64,000 bases of DNA from Mallotus nudiflorus (taxonomy: Eukaryota > Streptophyta > Magnoliopsida > Malpighiales > Euphorbiaceae), in assembly GCA_947683625.1 (NCBI GenBank), contig CANTUR010000039.1:2604001-2668000 (forward strand). The letters run 5' to 3'. A model generated the notes under the pieces. The model did not search any database and was not told where the DNA came from. It saw nothing but the letters and a program-made list of their open reading frames with translations. Positions 24,813-36,405 of the stretch are shown here, piece after piece. Numbering within the stretch: position 1 is the stretch's first letter; each line of letters opens with the position of its first letter. The position numbers were made by a program, and so were the translations under genes.

Positions 24813-27260
24813 TAGGAGTGAGCAAAAATTGGTCGGACCTAAAAAATCGAGTCGACCTGACCAGTTTATTATGCATGGTTTGGCTTTCAAGTTCTGCTGC
24901 AGTTTGGTTCAGTTGTTTTAGCCTAAAAATGTCGATTTTCTATGGAATCAATGAACACAAGTAAAATGATGTTGTTTCATTTATAACCCCGATACTATAT
25001 ATACATTTTATTTACTAACCCTAATTATCTAACCCTATTTCTCTCTTCTTCCTCGCCACTACCTCTCTTTATTTTTTTTAACTTAACCTTAAATCTAATA
25101 ACCCTACCTCTCATTTCCCTCTTCCTTGGCACCTCTTGCCGTCTTCTTTCTCTCAAATCTAAATCTTTACTATAAATCCTTGTAATAGAAATGCTTTTAG
25201 TTATTTCCTTACATTTTGTTTCTCGATTATTCTTGATTATTCTTCCATACTCCTCATAAATGCTCACTAATATTTCTTGAGTCTTTATTTTGCTCTGGAT
25301 GTCTCTATAACTCTATCTCTTTCAATTTTTTGAGTTCTTTTTATTGAAGACTTAAGGTTGTGTTCATCTCATGTTTAGAGTGACTCCACATATCCAGATC
25401 TAAGAGCAAATAATATATCAGAAGATTTTCAACATGTTTGGGCTATAAAATCAACATGCATGATTGATTCGTGATAATATTAGTCAAATATGGTAAATTT
25501 TAATGTCGCTAGTTGCTTTTTTTTTATTTATGTTGTTTATAAATTAAGAAATTAATATATAATCATTTCTATGTTTGTATTTCATTATTGTTGGCTATCT
25601 GTGGTTAGATCTAGGGATTCATTAGTGTGGATATGGCATTTCATTAAAAAAATAATATAACTTCAATGGTGGAAGCAAAAAATTAAAATTTTGATCTCTA
25701 TTGCTATGTGGTATGTGTATTTATTTCTTTAATATGTCACTTGAACACATTCTTTTATGTACATTTTGTGTTTAATTTCAAAAACTTCAAAGATTATAAC
25801 TAACTATTTGTTTGTATTTTCTATTGCTGTAAATGTACACTAACTATACTCTTATTGGAGTAGAACCTGCATCAAATGTAAACATGGTGGAAGCTCTAAT
25901 AGAAAATATTTCTAAGTAGCCTCAGAATGTTGGCACTAGAACAAAAATGGAAGGAGACAGAGTCTAGATCAAAGGTGTGGGAGCATTTCGAGAAAATTAA
26001 ATATGAGGCAGGAGTTGTGGGAAAAGGAAAATGCAATTATTATTTTAAAACTTATGGATGCTATTTTAAGCGACATGGTACTTTAACACTTTAAAATCAT
26101 GTGCTTAGTTATATGAAAATTCCTTATTCTAAAGACACTAGACAATCACTCTTTGACACGACAACCTGTACCCACTGTGGAAGTTGACAATCATAGTGAA
26201 AATGTTGGTACTTTAGGAACTTAGAAGTTTGACCAAGGTTTTGTTAGAAAAGCACTTACAAATTTGTTAATTATTTATGAACTCCCTTTTAAATTTATTG
26301 AAGGGGAGGGATTTAAAAAGTTAACTATTGCATGTCCTAGGTCTAAGTTGCCTTCTAGATGGACGTTAATTAGAGGCTGTTTCTCTATGTACTTGAGTGA
26401 GAGATAGTTTGTTTAACAACTGATGTATGGACTTCAATTTAACATATTAATTACATGTGCATCACTGCACACTTTATTGATGATCAATGAAAGCTCTATA
26501 AGAAAATTATTTCTTTTGTGCTTATTGCTTGACATAAAGGTGAATCTATAGCTAAGGCACTTGAAAATTGCATTCTTGAGTGGGGTTTGAAACATTTTTT
26601 TTATGTAACTGTTGACAATGCATAATCAAAGGACATAACAATGGATTATTTTAAAAAGAAAATGTGGAGTTGGGGTGCTTCTACTGTTAGATGTAAATAC
26701 TTGCACATGAGATGCATTGCACATGTTTTGAATCTTATTGTTCAAGATGGTTTGAAAGATGTTAGTAACTCAGTGAAAAAGGTTTAAGAATTAGTTAAAT
26801 ACATTTGAAATTCACCATCTAGCTTGAGAAAATTCAAAGAAATCTTTGAACTTACTGGCATTAATTACAATGTATACTTGTCCCTTAATGTTCCTACTAG
26901 GTGGAATTCACTTATATCATGCTAAAAATTATTTGTATCTATGACAAGGCTTTTAACAAATATGATGAAACAAATTCTTCTTTTCATTTTGATTTGGGCG
27001 ATGATATGACTGACTATTTTGATTGGTTATCTATTTTTAAATTGGTTGATTTGTTGTAACATTTCTATGATATGACTTTAAGAATCTATTCTTGCATATT
27101 TAGTAATATTATTTTATTCATTTTGTTATGCTTTTTCCAATATTGCATTCAAGTTTGCTACACTATTAATTGCAATGGTTTTATTATTTCAGGCAATGAT
27201 GACGCTTCCACACCTTTGTCTCATATTCAAAGACTGCTTGGCTACATTCCTTTGGGTGGC
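24813..27260 (+). pseudogene. hAT transposase remnant (RICESLEEPER/DAYSLEEPER type)
   Basis: A hAT-like left end, TAGGAGTGAGCAAAAATTGG at 24813, is followed by about 1 kb of non-coding DNA and a reading frame from about 25884. Protein order: BED-type zinc finger (SKVWEHFEKIKYEAG, KGKCNYYFKTY, RHGTLTL stop NH) whose CxxC has become CxxY; then TTDVWTS-type MYGLQFN; TVDNA; MRCIAHVLNLIVQDGLKDV; VPTRWNSL; and HFYDMTLRI. This is the cut-and-paste transposase of zf-BED hAT elements and their domesticated relatives. In-frame stops and a frameshift show it is dead, and the C-terminal dimerisation part is lost. A matching right end is not certain; GGCCC-rich sequence near 31500-31560 is a weak candidate. 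Confidence 0.78.
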
Positions 27261-27743
27261 ATTGACTAAAATGCAACTAGCAATGTTGCTTCATGCTTTA
27301 AAATGCTATGATAATTTCCATTTTGAGCCAATATTGCTTTGATTTTTTTTATGCTTTGTACTAATTATGTTTGAATTTTTGCATTGCTTGCGTGTTTGCT
27401 TTGTTTCTTTTAAATGCATGCATGCTTACTAGTTGCTTTGATTATGCATGATACTTGATTCAGCTTGGTATGTTCTAATTATGCATGATACTTGATTCAA
27501 CTTTATCTATTTTTAATTACACATGATACTTGAATTTTGCTGGATTTGTTGCAAATATTTTCATAATAACATTGAAGAGATTTGCTTGAATGCTACTGTA
27601 TATGTTTCTTGTTAGTGCAGTGCAATATAAGTTGCATCCACACAAACATTACAAAATATGCATTCTATTGATTTCTCTATTATATGATTATTTTCTTGAG
27701 CCTGATGATGCTTCCACCCTGTTTCTGAGTCTTTGAGAATAAT
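27261..27743. other. AT-rich DNA between hAT remnant and element B
   Basis: No gene. GATGATGCTTCCACCCTG near 27703 echoes GATGACGCTTCCACACC near 27198, suggesting a short local duplication. Several short repeats of ATGCATGATACTTGATTCA lie near 27445-27530. Confidence 0.4.
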
Positions 27744-28609
27744 TGATATGGTCCTAATGCGATCCAAGATTTAATTTTTATCAATTAGTCTTTTGGTAGC
27801 CTACTTTAGTGTTTTGGTCATATATTTCTCTAAACATGTTGGATTGAGGTAATTCAAAATTCTATGGAAAGCTGATACATAGTTCTATAACATTGATGAA
27901 GAAAGTTAGAGTTAATTTGATCGTCTTCATGGGCTAAAATTATGAAATATTATCAGGTCGTGTACAATACTGGGCAGACTGAATATACATCAGTAAATGG
28001 GCCGTATCTCATTCAATATAAATCCAAATGAAGTGATTCAAGATTCTGATTAAAGATTACATCAAGGGCTATAACTTTTATGTTTTTGGTTTCCATCAAT
28101 TCGGGTTTAATTATGGTAAAACGTGCACAACAACGTGCTGCATATGTCAATCTGAATGTAATCATGATTATATTTTATTATTTAGGTAGAATTATATTTT
28201 CTTGTTTAAGAAGGATTTTATTTTCTTGTTTAGTTAGGATATTAATTAGGTTTTATTTAGGGTTTCTTTAAGTCTATATAAAGGTCTTATTTTATGTAAC
28301 TTAAAAAGATTATCATTGAGAATTGAAGTTTTAAAATCTAAACGCTATTTTGCTTTTATCTTTGTGTTCTTGTGTAGAATACATGCTTTAAGGAACATAC
28401 AAGTAGATTGATCATCTTCTTATAGAGTGTTCGAAATTGGAATTTAGAAACGAGTTTTCTTTATTCTAATTCTTTGATCATCTAAGTAATTTGATTTTTA
28501 ACCATTCTTAGGGGTTGTTGCTGAATTGACTATTGGGGTTTCAAGTTGATGCTTTGGGGTTCGAATACATAAAGGGGTTCTCAAGCTTATTCTTGGAGGT
28601 TCCATATCA
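27744..28609 (+). repeat. Element B 5' LTR
   Basis: Starts TGATATGGTCC and ends TTCCATATCA. First 341 bases match 30716-31056 with few differences. TATATAAAGG near 28275 is a TATA candidate for the element's own promoter. Confidence 0.88.
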
Positions 28610-28611
28610 TT

Positions 28612-28623
28612 TGGTATCAGAGC
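28612..28623 (+). promoter_or_regulatory. Primer-binding site, element B
   Basis: TGGTATCAGAGC, a perfect 12-base complement to the 3' end of plant initiator tRNA-Met, two bases after the LTR. Confidence 0.9.
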
Positions 28624-29559
28624 TTTGGCTCTAGATCAGGTTTTATCTTTTATAATTTTTGTTCTTAATCTTGATTTCTTATGTTTTTCTTATTCTTTTA
28701 AATTATGTTCTTATTTTTTGTTCTTCATTCTTGTGTTTTGTTCTTTGTTCTTGTTTGTTAGTCTTGATCTTTTTTTTTTCCTTTAAGTTAGTCAATTATT
28801 TTGCATTTTGAAATTTAGATTTGTGTTTATAGTTGCAACTTTTTTTTAAAAAAAATTCATGAAAAAAAAGAGAAAGTTATTAGAAAAGGAAGAATTAAGA
28901 TTCTTGAGTGATTTATATCCTAATCAGGTATGATTTGCATATCATTCCATTCCTTGCTCATTAAGGAATATTGTTTGAGTGATTAATATCCTCATCAGGT
29001 CTGATTTAGATTTCCTAATTCTATTTGGTTTATAATTGACATATCTAACTAGATCTTGTCATATCTTGTATTACTTGTCTATTAAGGATTTTGCATATTT
29101 TTACAACACTTGCTCATTAAGGAATATTACTTGTTGAAGCAGATTTGACTTTTCTTCTTAAAATAACTTCTAAATTTGTTTTCTTTTCTATTATATAAGA
29201 TCTTTGTATTCCTTTCACATGTCTTTTGCATCTATTTGAGTTTTCCTAATTTATTGCTTTTGAATTGTCTTTTTTTTTTCTTGTGACCAAATTGCTTCAA
29301 ACATGTTTGCCAAATTTCAATTTTGGAATTCTACTTGAATTGCTTCAAACTATTTGAATTATTCTTAAAGTGTGATTCACATAAGAACATAAAAGAAATT
29401 AGCTCGAGTGGTGTGAGGAAACTCGTGAGTGAATTTTTTTTTTTGAGTTAAACACGAGTGACCATCCTTATCATTTAAGTGCAAACACATGAGGGAGTGC
29501 TTGTGAGGTCCTTGAATTATTTTTCTTTATTTTTTTTAACATTTGTTTTTTTTGCAGCA
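28624..29559 (+). other. Element B untranslated leader
   Basis: T-rich, no gene. Ends with TTTTTTTTGCAG directly before CAATG of gag, a strong splice-acceptor-like signal; element A has a similar TTTTTTTAG before its ATG. A spliced leader is possible but not shown. Confidence 0.5.
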
Positions 29560-30745
29560 ATGTCAAACCAACTGGAAATTATGGACATACCTTATTTTTA
29601 TAGTAGAAAATATCCTTATGTTTACTTGAAATGGGTGCAACAAATGGAAGAGATATTTGATTCTCTTATAATATATTATGATTTCCAAAAGTGTAGAATT
29701 GCTTCTCGTAAATTTTTTGGTTATGCTGCTATGTGGTGGGAAGATTTGATGTCGTTAAGGAGAATGAATGGGATAGTGAGGTTAGAAATTGGGAAGTAAT
29801 GAAAAACTATATAACTAGGCATTTTATTCCTTAAGATGTTAGGGATAAATTCTATGTTAAATTGCAGAGGCTTAAACAATGTGATAAAATGTGTGTTGAT
29901 GAATATATTAAAAAGTTTAAGTTATTTGTTATAGTAAGTGATGTAGATGGTTCTGAAAGGTGGCAGGTTCCAAAATTTATCAGTGGGCTTAAGCATGAGA
30001 TTGCTAAGAGATTGGAGATGGATGTACAATTTGAACCTTTTATATCTTTAAAGGTAATAATTAAATATGCTTTGGAGTATGAAAAGATAGTAAGTATTTT
30101 TGAGAAAATAATAGTGTGTAATTCCAAGAAGAATGAAAGTGTTGAAGTCATTGAAGTGGTTGAGCAACAAGTTGAAGTAAAGAGTAAGGAGGAGGAGTGC
30201 CAAGTTGAAACCTCACCATCGAAGACAACTTTTGAAGACCCATGCATTAATCAACACAGTGAAGAGTTTCCATCTTTATTTAGGAATACTTTGGGGAGGG
30301 AAACCAATGAAGTTAAGATAAAAGAAGAAAGTGAGCTACGTGTCGAAAATGAGTTGAGTGAGAAAAATGAGGGAAATAGAAAACACTTGGTGAGAGAAAA
30401 CAAGCCAGACATAAGTGAAAAGAATATTAATGTGTGTGAAAAAATAAGTGATATGAGTCAACCTATACTTGTACCTATGTACAAGGATGCTTTGTTTATC
30501 ACTAACCAAATTCATAATCAATTGTCTAGTTTTGTTATTTTGAATAGGTTTACCATGATGACATACTTCATTCAGAAAATAAGTGATATGATGCATGTTG
30601 TGAAGGAAAACTTTTCAACCAAAATGTTAGTGTTTAATCCTGGAGGATGTTGGATTATACCAACTTCAAAACATGGGGCTGATTCGAGGACGAATCATCT
30701 TCAAGAGGAAGGGAATGATATGATCCTAATGCGATACAAGATTTA
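29560..30745 (+). pseudogene. Element B gag with fused pol-like tail
   Basis: From ATG 29560 (MSNQLEIMDIPYF) it gives YVYLKWVQQMEEIFDSL, RKFFGYAAMWWEDLM, then a frameshift near 29775, NWEVMKNYITRHFIP, DEYIKKFKLFVIVSD and VPKFISGLKHEIAKRLEMD: a Retrotrans_gag capsid domain. From 29862 a 294-codon frame stays open through a Glu/Lys-rich region (EVVEQQVEVKSKEEE) to the tail GADSRTNHLQEEGND, which runs into the LTR. That tail resembles the C-terminus of gypsy pol. Apart from the frameshift and one stop (FIP stop DV) it is well preserved, so it may be younger than copy A. Confidence 0.8.
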
Positions 30746-31056
30746 ATTTTTATCAATTCATCTTTTGATAGCCTATTTTAGTGTTTTGGTCATATATTTC
30801 TCTACAGATATTGGATTGAGGTAATTCAAAATTCTATGGAAAGCTGACATATAGTGCTACAACTTTAATGAAAAAAGTTAGAGTTAATTCAATCGTCTTC
30901 ATAGGCTAAAATTATGAAATATTATATGGTCGTGTACAATATTGGGCAGACTGAATATACATCAGTAAATGGGCCGTATTTCACTCAATATAAATTCAAA
31001 TGAAGTGATTCAAGATGCTGCTTAAAGATTACATCAAGGGCTATAACTTTTATGTT
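30716..31056 (+). repeat. Element B truncated 3' LTR
   Basis: Matches the first 341 bases of 27744-28609 and then stops abruptly after TTTTATGTT. Confidence 0.88.
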
Positions 31057-32234
31057 GAGATACATATTTTTTTAGAGGGAAAAATTCTTTTTGCAGCAAA
31101 AATATGTGGCCGTATTATTGATATGACATGAAAATAATGTTTTGAGCCTCTTACCTTGTTAACAATAACTTCTTTTTAATTCATCATGTTGTGTTCATCT
31201 TTCTTTTTATAAGACTATGTTTTATTTTTTGACTTTCTTTTTGCAAGACATACATAAATTTTTTGTTGATTAGTCCTAGAATAAATGAGTACAGTAAATT
31301 GATTCAAACTTCATAGTGCAAACTTCATACTGTTTGAATTGTATACTGTTTTTTTTTTTTTTTTTGGAACTTTTGGATTGAGCTTTTGTGTTTGTAACAA
31401 TTTAAAGTGTAATTTAAATTGGGTATTATAATTAAAACATTGGGTTTGAGCCCATCAAATTATTATATAAGTGAAGTAGATTTTTTTTAATTTATTGGCC
31501 CAAGGCCCAAGCTTTCGGCCCAGCTAAACATCCGAACCGATATTAACTTGATATTTTTGAGCATCCAAATTGACGGTTTCCACGATTGGGTTAGTGTCCA
31601 TGTAAACCATTTATATACACACTAGTAAATTATGTGCTTGTGATATATAGTAAATAAACTATTAAACACATTATTATTATTATTATTATTAAATAAAAAT
31701 TTTAAAAATAGTAACAATGTTTTTTATTTATATAGTAAATTGATATTAACTTAATATAGTTATAATTCATTAAAATTTTGATAAATTTTTTATTCAAATA
31801 ATTATATGATATTCCTTCAATAATTAATTTTTCTCAACCTTATAACTAATTTCACAAAATAGTAATTATTAGATATACAAAATTACTAGTAATGTTTTCT
31901 ATATATAACAATTTTAATGTTACAACCTCATCAAACATATAATTTATTACAATTTTAGTAATTTTTCCTATTTAAGCTATGACCCTTTATTTCTTTAATA
32001 TTTTTAATATTAATATTTTTATTTACTCAAAAATTAATTTAATGTATTTTTTTAAGTTCTACTAATAATTAAATGATAAATATTATTTAATTTAATTTTA
32101 ACTTTTTTTTTTTAATTTTATAAAAATATTTAAAAACGATAATTATACTACTTTTCTTGTAGAAAATATATTTTCAAACAAATTATATACTTTATTTTTT
32201 AAAATATAATTACTGATTCAAGACTATAAAATTT
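31057..32234. other. AT-rich DNA, possible hAT right-end debris
   Basis: No gene. A GGCCC-rich island at 31497-31535 (GGCCCAAGGCCCAAGC) and ATCCGAACCGAT resemble sub-terminal parts of plant hAT elements. (TTA)n at 31670-31690. From about 31730 degenerate AT-rich repeats start that continue into the next block. Confidence 0.35.
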
Positions 32235-33065
32235 TAATTATTTTCTTAATAAACTTTAATTTAATAAGTATTTAAAAATAATAAGATTATAATTTTATTC
32301 ATATCTCAATTTAATTTTTCAATCTTGATAGTGTTACATTATAACATAGTAATTTGTTACAATTTTTAATAAATTTTCTATTTGAACAATTATACAACAC
32401 TCTTTCAATATTTGAATTAATAATAATCTATTTTTATAAACTTGATAGAGTTATAATATAGTAATTTAATTACATTTTTTTTTATGAATTTTCTATATAG
32501 ACACAACACTCTTTCAATATTTTTCACATTAATGTTTTCATAATTAATTATTTCATAAAATTTATTAATTTTGATTTTAATTATTTACTTATTAAATTTA
32601 ATATAATAAGACTTATAAAATTATGTTATCTAATTTGATTTATATTATATGAAATATAAGCAAAGCTAATTAAGATAGAAAAATATATATTTTTAACAAA
32701 ATTATTACTAACATTTTAATTAATTTAATTTTCTTAAAAATAAAATAGAAGTTAACATAATTAAAATAACAAACACACTTTCAATTAAAATAGAATTATT
32801 TGTTAAGTAATTTCATTTTTGTCAAGATAAAATAGAAGTTAACCTAATTAGAATAAAAAATATACTTTCAATTAAATTAGAATGTAATATTAATTAATTT
32901 TATTTTTTTTGAAGATTAAATAGAAATTAACTTAATTAGAATAGAAAATAGACTTTCAATCAAATTAGAATTATATTTTAATTAAATTAAATTAATTTTA
33001 TTAGTAAATAACTCAATTATCCAAATTTTACCTAATAACAAGTGAAAGACTTTTTTTAGTTTTAC
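32235..33065 (+). repeat. AT-rich direct repeat, left copy
   Basis: Related to 34735-35485 in the same orientation. Shared landmarks in order: TTAATAAACTTTA, AATTTTTCAAT-TT--AGTGTTA, ACACTCT-TCAATATTT, TAATAGAGTTATAATAT-like, TTAACCTAATTA, ATACTTTCAATTAA and AAGTGAA-GACTTTT ending in TTTTAC. Inside it the units recur about every 110-150 bp, so it is itself a degenerate tandem repeat. It flanks the captured gene fragment. Confidence 0.65.
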
Positions 33066-33790
33066 CGGGATAGCCAACCAATTTCCTTTAGTATTACTAA
33101 AGGATCCTTTGGATTGGCCATCAGATTTAGAGAAACCTACAGGACTGCTGGATGACTCCCTAGGATTTACATCAAGTTTGTCATCATCAAATGCTCTATT
33201 TCTTGGATCTTTCCCATTATTTCCTCTTTCAAAGTTACGATACTTGCAGAAAGATCCATGGAAATCATCTGATTGCATGTTTCCCATGCGGTTTGACCTT
33301 CCTGTCAACTCAGAATCAGTCGATTCTGTGTCTTCCTCATTCAAATTTGACGGATTGATTCATCTACGAGGAACAACAACTTCTACAGGCAGATAACCAG
33401 ATCCCCTTGTTTCAAGTTTTTGGAAATTCTGGATTTAAGCCCTCGTCTGCCAAGGGAGGTGCTTTCTTTTTCAATATTACAACTGCTTTGTCAGGAATGC
33501 TTCCAGCTTTGCTTTTTGAAACAGAATCCTTATTTGGGGAAGAACCATCGGACGAATCCTTCACCAATGGCTCAGTTTTCTGGTCACCAGGATGCGAAAT
33601 CTTATCAGACAACTCTCCTTTTTGAGGGCGGTTACCATCTGAACAATGATCATAAAGAAACCAAATAAACAGCAAAGTTTAGATATTGGAAGATTCATTA
33701 ATAAAGTACAGTAATATTGAGATGCTCACCACGAGAGGAAGACTTTTGATAATCTGAAACACCATCTTCAGCTTCTCTATAATGATAATC
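33066..33790 (-). pseudogene. TOR1-like: TORTIFOLIA1/SPIRAL2-like gene fragment with intron
   Basis: Minus strand. Exon 33790-33730 reads DYHYREAEDGVSDYQKSSSR; a GT-AG intron follows to 33639; the next exon starts at 33638 with DGNRPQKGELSDKI, continuing SSDGSSPNKDSVSKSK, DKAVVILKKKAPPLAD, LNPEFPK, LPVEVVVPRR, SSSSPVGFSKSDGQSKG and GNWLAI. The KAV-LLKKKAP-LSDK--NPEF, VEVVVPRR and KGNWLAIQ blocks are the middle part of TORTIFOLIA1, a plant microtubule-associated protein that controls cell-growth direction. The splice phase across the intron is right. A frameshift near 33405 and a stop after PRR break it. The N-terminal HEAT repeats and the C-terminal domain are missing, and the fragment stops at the edge of an AT-rich direct repeat. 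Confidence 0.75.
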
Positions 33791-34204
33791 CTAAGGGAAA
33801 TCAAAAGTAACATAATTCTATCTCCACATCTTTTAGGGCACTATAACTAACCCGAATTACGAGCCATCCATCCTTAAACAGTAGCATTTGATTTATAAAA
33901 ATTTAGAAGCACACAACAATATTTACATTGCCACCACGTGAGAATCACAAGAACAATATGTCAACAATGGTGGGTATAACAGTTGAGATAAGTTAGCCAG
34001 TTTTAATCAATCAGAAGCAAAGATGCAGCAAAGGTAATTTTATTTCAAATATTATCAGACAAGGGATACATAAGGCCACAATTTTTTCGTATATTTTATT
34101 TCATTGAAAATGAAAAAACTGTTAAGTTATGGTTAAATTCATATTGAAGATCTTGCTTCCAACATATGAATAAAGTATTTCAATATTACTATTTCTAAAA
34201 AAAA
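33791..34204 (-). other. Probable intron or spacer upstream of the TOR1-like fragment
   Basis: Non-coding; begins with the acceptor CCCTTAG next to the exon at 33790. No further TOR1-like exon seen. Confidence 0.4.
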
Positions 34205-34380
34205 GAAAAAAGAAAACGAACAATACTACTAGCCTATTCCAGAGTCATCCTCCTCTCCAAATATATCTGCCATAATCCTCTGCCTCTGATCATCTGGAAC
34301 AAATAAAGCAGATTGACAAGATACTGATAAGTTAAGAGGAACACACTCATTTAAGCATTGTGGCACAGCAGTAATGTTCA
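34205..34380 (-). other. Unidentified 50-codon frame next to the captured fragment
   Basis: From ATG 34380-34378 on the minus strand: MNITAVPQCLNECVPLN, then ALFVPDDQRQRIMADIFGEE and DDSGIG before a stop. The base composition is higher in GC and codon-like compared with the neighbours, and CCACCACCACCAG-rich sequence precedes it. The acidic ADIFGEEDD end looks like part of a real protein but I do not recognise it. It may be an exon of a second captured gene, since this segment does not match the TORTIFOLIA1 proteins I know. Confidence 0.35.
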
Positions 34381-34590
34381 TGGTGATGGCGGAGACGACG
34401 GCACTGGTGGTGGTGGTTGGAGGACAAAATCATGGTGAAATTATGAAAATTGAAACCCTAGAATTGGAAAAAGAGAAGACGAGGCATAAAAGCATGATCT
34501 CTAGTGTTTGAGTTTATGAAAATTGTCCATGATCAAGGCCTTATGCTAATGAGCTTTCTAATTGAAAGCAATTGAAGAAGCACCGCTTAG

Positions 34591-34672
34591 CTAAAAAAAA
34601 AAAAAAAAGGAAAAAAATGAAAAAAACAAAATACGGAGTCTAGTTCTTTTTTTTTTTTTTTTTTTTTTTTTG
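34591..34672. repeat. Poly(A) and poly(T) pair
   Basis: A17-type run at about 34592 and a T29-type run ending near 34671 surround ATACGGAGTCTAG; they could pair as a hairpin. Confidence 0.85.
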
Positions 34673-34734
34673 TAAATTGTACCAATGTTATAAAAAAAAT
34701 TAATAGGTGAAAATTAGTCCATTAGTTATATTAT

Positions 34735-35155
34735 CCCTATTTAATAAACTTTACTTTAATAAGTTTTTAAAAATTGTAAGAGTATTATTTTATTAATTAT
34801 ATAGCAATCTAATTTTTCAATGTTAAGAGTGTTATATTATAATAAATTAATTTATTAGAATTTTAATACATTTTATATCTGAATAGTTATAGAACACTCT
34901 CTCAATATTTTTTATTCAAATAATAATCGAATTTTACAAACTTAATAGAGTTATAATATTTATTATATTTTTATAAATTTTTATTTAAATAATTATACAA
35001 CAATCATTGAACATGTTTGACATTAACATTTTTCATAATTAATTATTTTATAAAATTTGTTAATTTTGATTTCAATTATTCACTTATTACATTTAATTTA
35101 GTAAACTTATAAAATTATGTTATCTATTTTGTAAGTTTAATTTTAATTTAGTAAG

Positions 35156-35194
<39 letters not shown>

Positions 35195-35485
35195 CAAAAT
35201 TGCAACTAAAATTTTAATTGATTTATTTATTTTTAATAGAGAGAAAATAGAAGTTATCCTAATTAAAATAGAAAATATACTTTCAATTAATTTATAATTA
35301 CATTTTAAGAATTTAAGTTTTGGTAGAGATAAAATATATAGAAGTTAACCTAATTATGATAGTAAATATACTTTCAATTAAATTAGAATTATATTTTTAA
35401 TTAATTTAATTTAATTTTTATTGGTAAATTACTAAATTATCCAATTTTTATATAATAATAAGTGAAGACTTTTCTATAATTTTAC
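34735..35485 (+). repeat. AT-rich direct repeat, right copy
   Basis: Second copy of the repeat at 32235-33065, ending in the same AAGTGAAGACTTTT...TTTTAC. Contains an (AT)n microsatellite at about 35157-35193 that the left copy lacks. Confidence 0.65.
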
Positions 35486-35910
35486 TTATTTCCTCGTTCG
35501 TACATTTATAATAATAATAAAGGGGTGGGTGTGTTAATCTACAAGCCTTTAGTACATTACATTTATAAGATAAGATTTATTGTGCTCATAAATTTCATAA
35601 TAGATACCAAAAGTTTCATAATGAACTTTCACGTGAGCTTCTCTTGAGGCAATAGCATGTTGATCAATTTGCTACTGGAGCCATAAAAAATATCTAAACT
35701 GATTCTTTTTTTTCCGATAGGTGCCAATTGCATCATATTAATTAAAATAAATCTTTCATATCACTATTGTTGTCAATTTTTTAATGTGATTACATGGGTT
35801 ACACTATTTGCACAAATACCTTAACAATTCCCACATGTTAATACATAGAGCACAATAAGCATATCTTGAGTTGGTACGGAAATAAAACCTTCAATAGTTG
35901 GACATAAGAG

Positions 35911-35972
<62 letters not shown>

Positions 35973-36244
35973 GTAAACAAACCTACACTTGAGCCTTCAA
36001 CAATAAAATACATGAATAGCCATTTGATCCCCATTAAAGTTTGTATTAAACCCCTTACAAACTAATGGATGTAAGCAAATAGTGTGACCTTCTACTAAAA
36101 TGGGTTGAAATGCTTGTATGCCTAATTTATACAAAGTTAGGGCTCTATATTTAGTAATATTTATCCTTATTGGACTATTTTCACATGTTAAATTTCTTAT
36201 TAAATAGTATAAGCTAGAAGGTCGTGCCAAGCATCTAATGCTCA
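35486..36244. other. Intergenic with (AT)n tract
   Basis: (AT)n from about 35914 to 35968. The rest is AT-rich without a recognised gene; the 82-codon minus-strand frame at 35997-36245 has no protein character. Confidence 0.6.
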
Positions 36245-36317
36245 AACTTTAAATCTTTGGGCTTTATTTGAGCAATTTATCAATGTGATGTTTATTTGAG
36301 CTTGGGAGCTTAGTCAA
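36245..36317 (+). repeat. Start of a 41-bp minisatellite, split by an insertion
   Basis: About two units (TTTGAGCTTGGGAGCTTAGTCAA type) that continue at 38146 after the 1.8-kb insertion. Confidence 0.7.
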
Positions 36318-36405
36318 GGGAAAATTACACCCTATACTATTTTAATTAAAATTTTATCAAAACTATGGTCCTTTTTTTTTTTCACGCATGCTTTTTTTTT
36401 TTTTT

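Larger units (their letters stand above)
27744..31056 (+). mobile_element. Non-autonomous gypsy-like gag-only element B
   Basis: 5' LTR 27744-28609 (866 bp, TGATATGG...CCATATCA), primer site, about 0.9-kb leader, gag 29560-30715, purine tract GAGGAAGGGAA, and a 3' LTR cut after 341 bases (30716-31056). Same family as element A: the leader (AAACACATRAGGGAGT), the gag start and the C-terminal tail match. No protease, RT or integrase. The break in the 3' LTR at 31056 removes the right target site, so a duplication cannot be tested. It lies close after the hAT remnant. Confidence 0.88.

Noticed and set aside
30336..30596. Minus-strand frame opposite element B gag, also 29852-30247
   Set aside because: Antisense shadow of an open gag tail; no domain.
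31497..31640. Right end of the hAT element
   Set aside because: GGCCC words and CCGAACCGAT are suggestive, but there is no complementary end to TAGGAGTGAGC and no 8-bp duplication, and element B and other DNA lie between.
33407..33668. Plus-strand frames over the TOR1-like exon
   Set aside because: Antisense shadows; the minus strand carries the recognisable protein and the splice sites.
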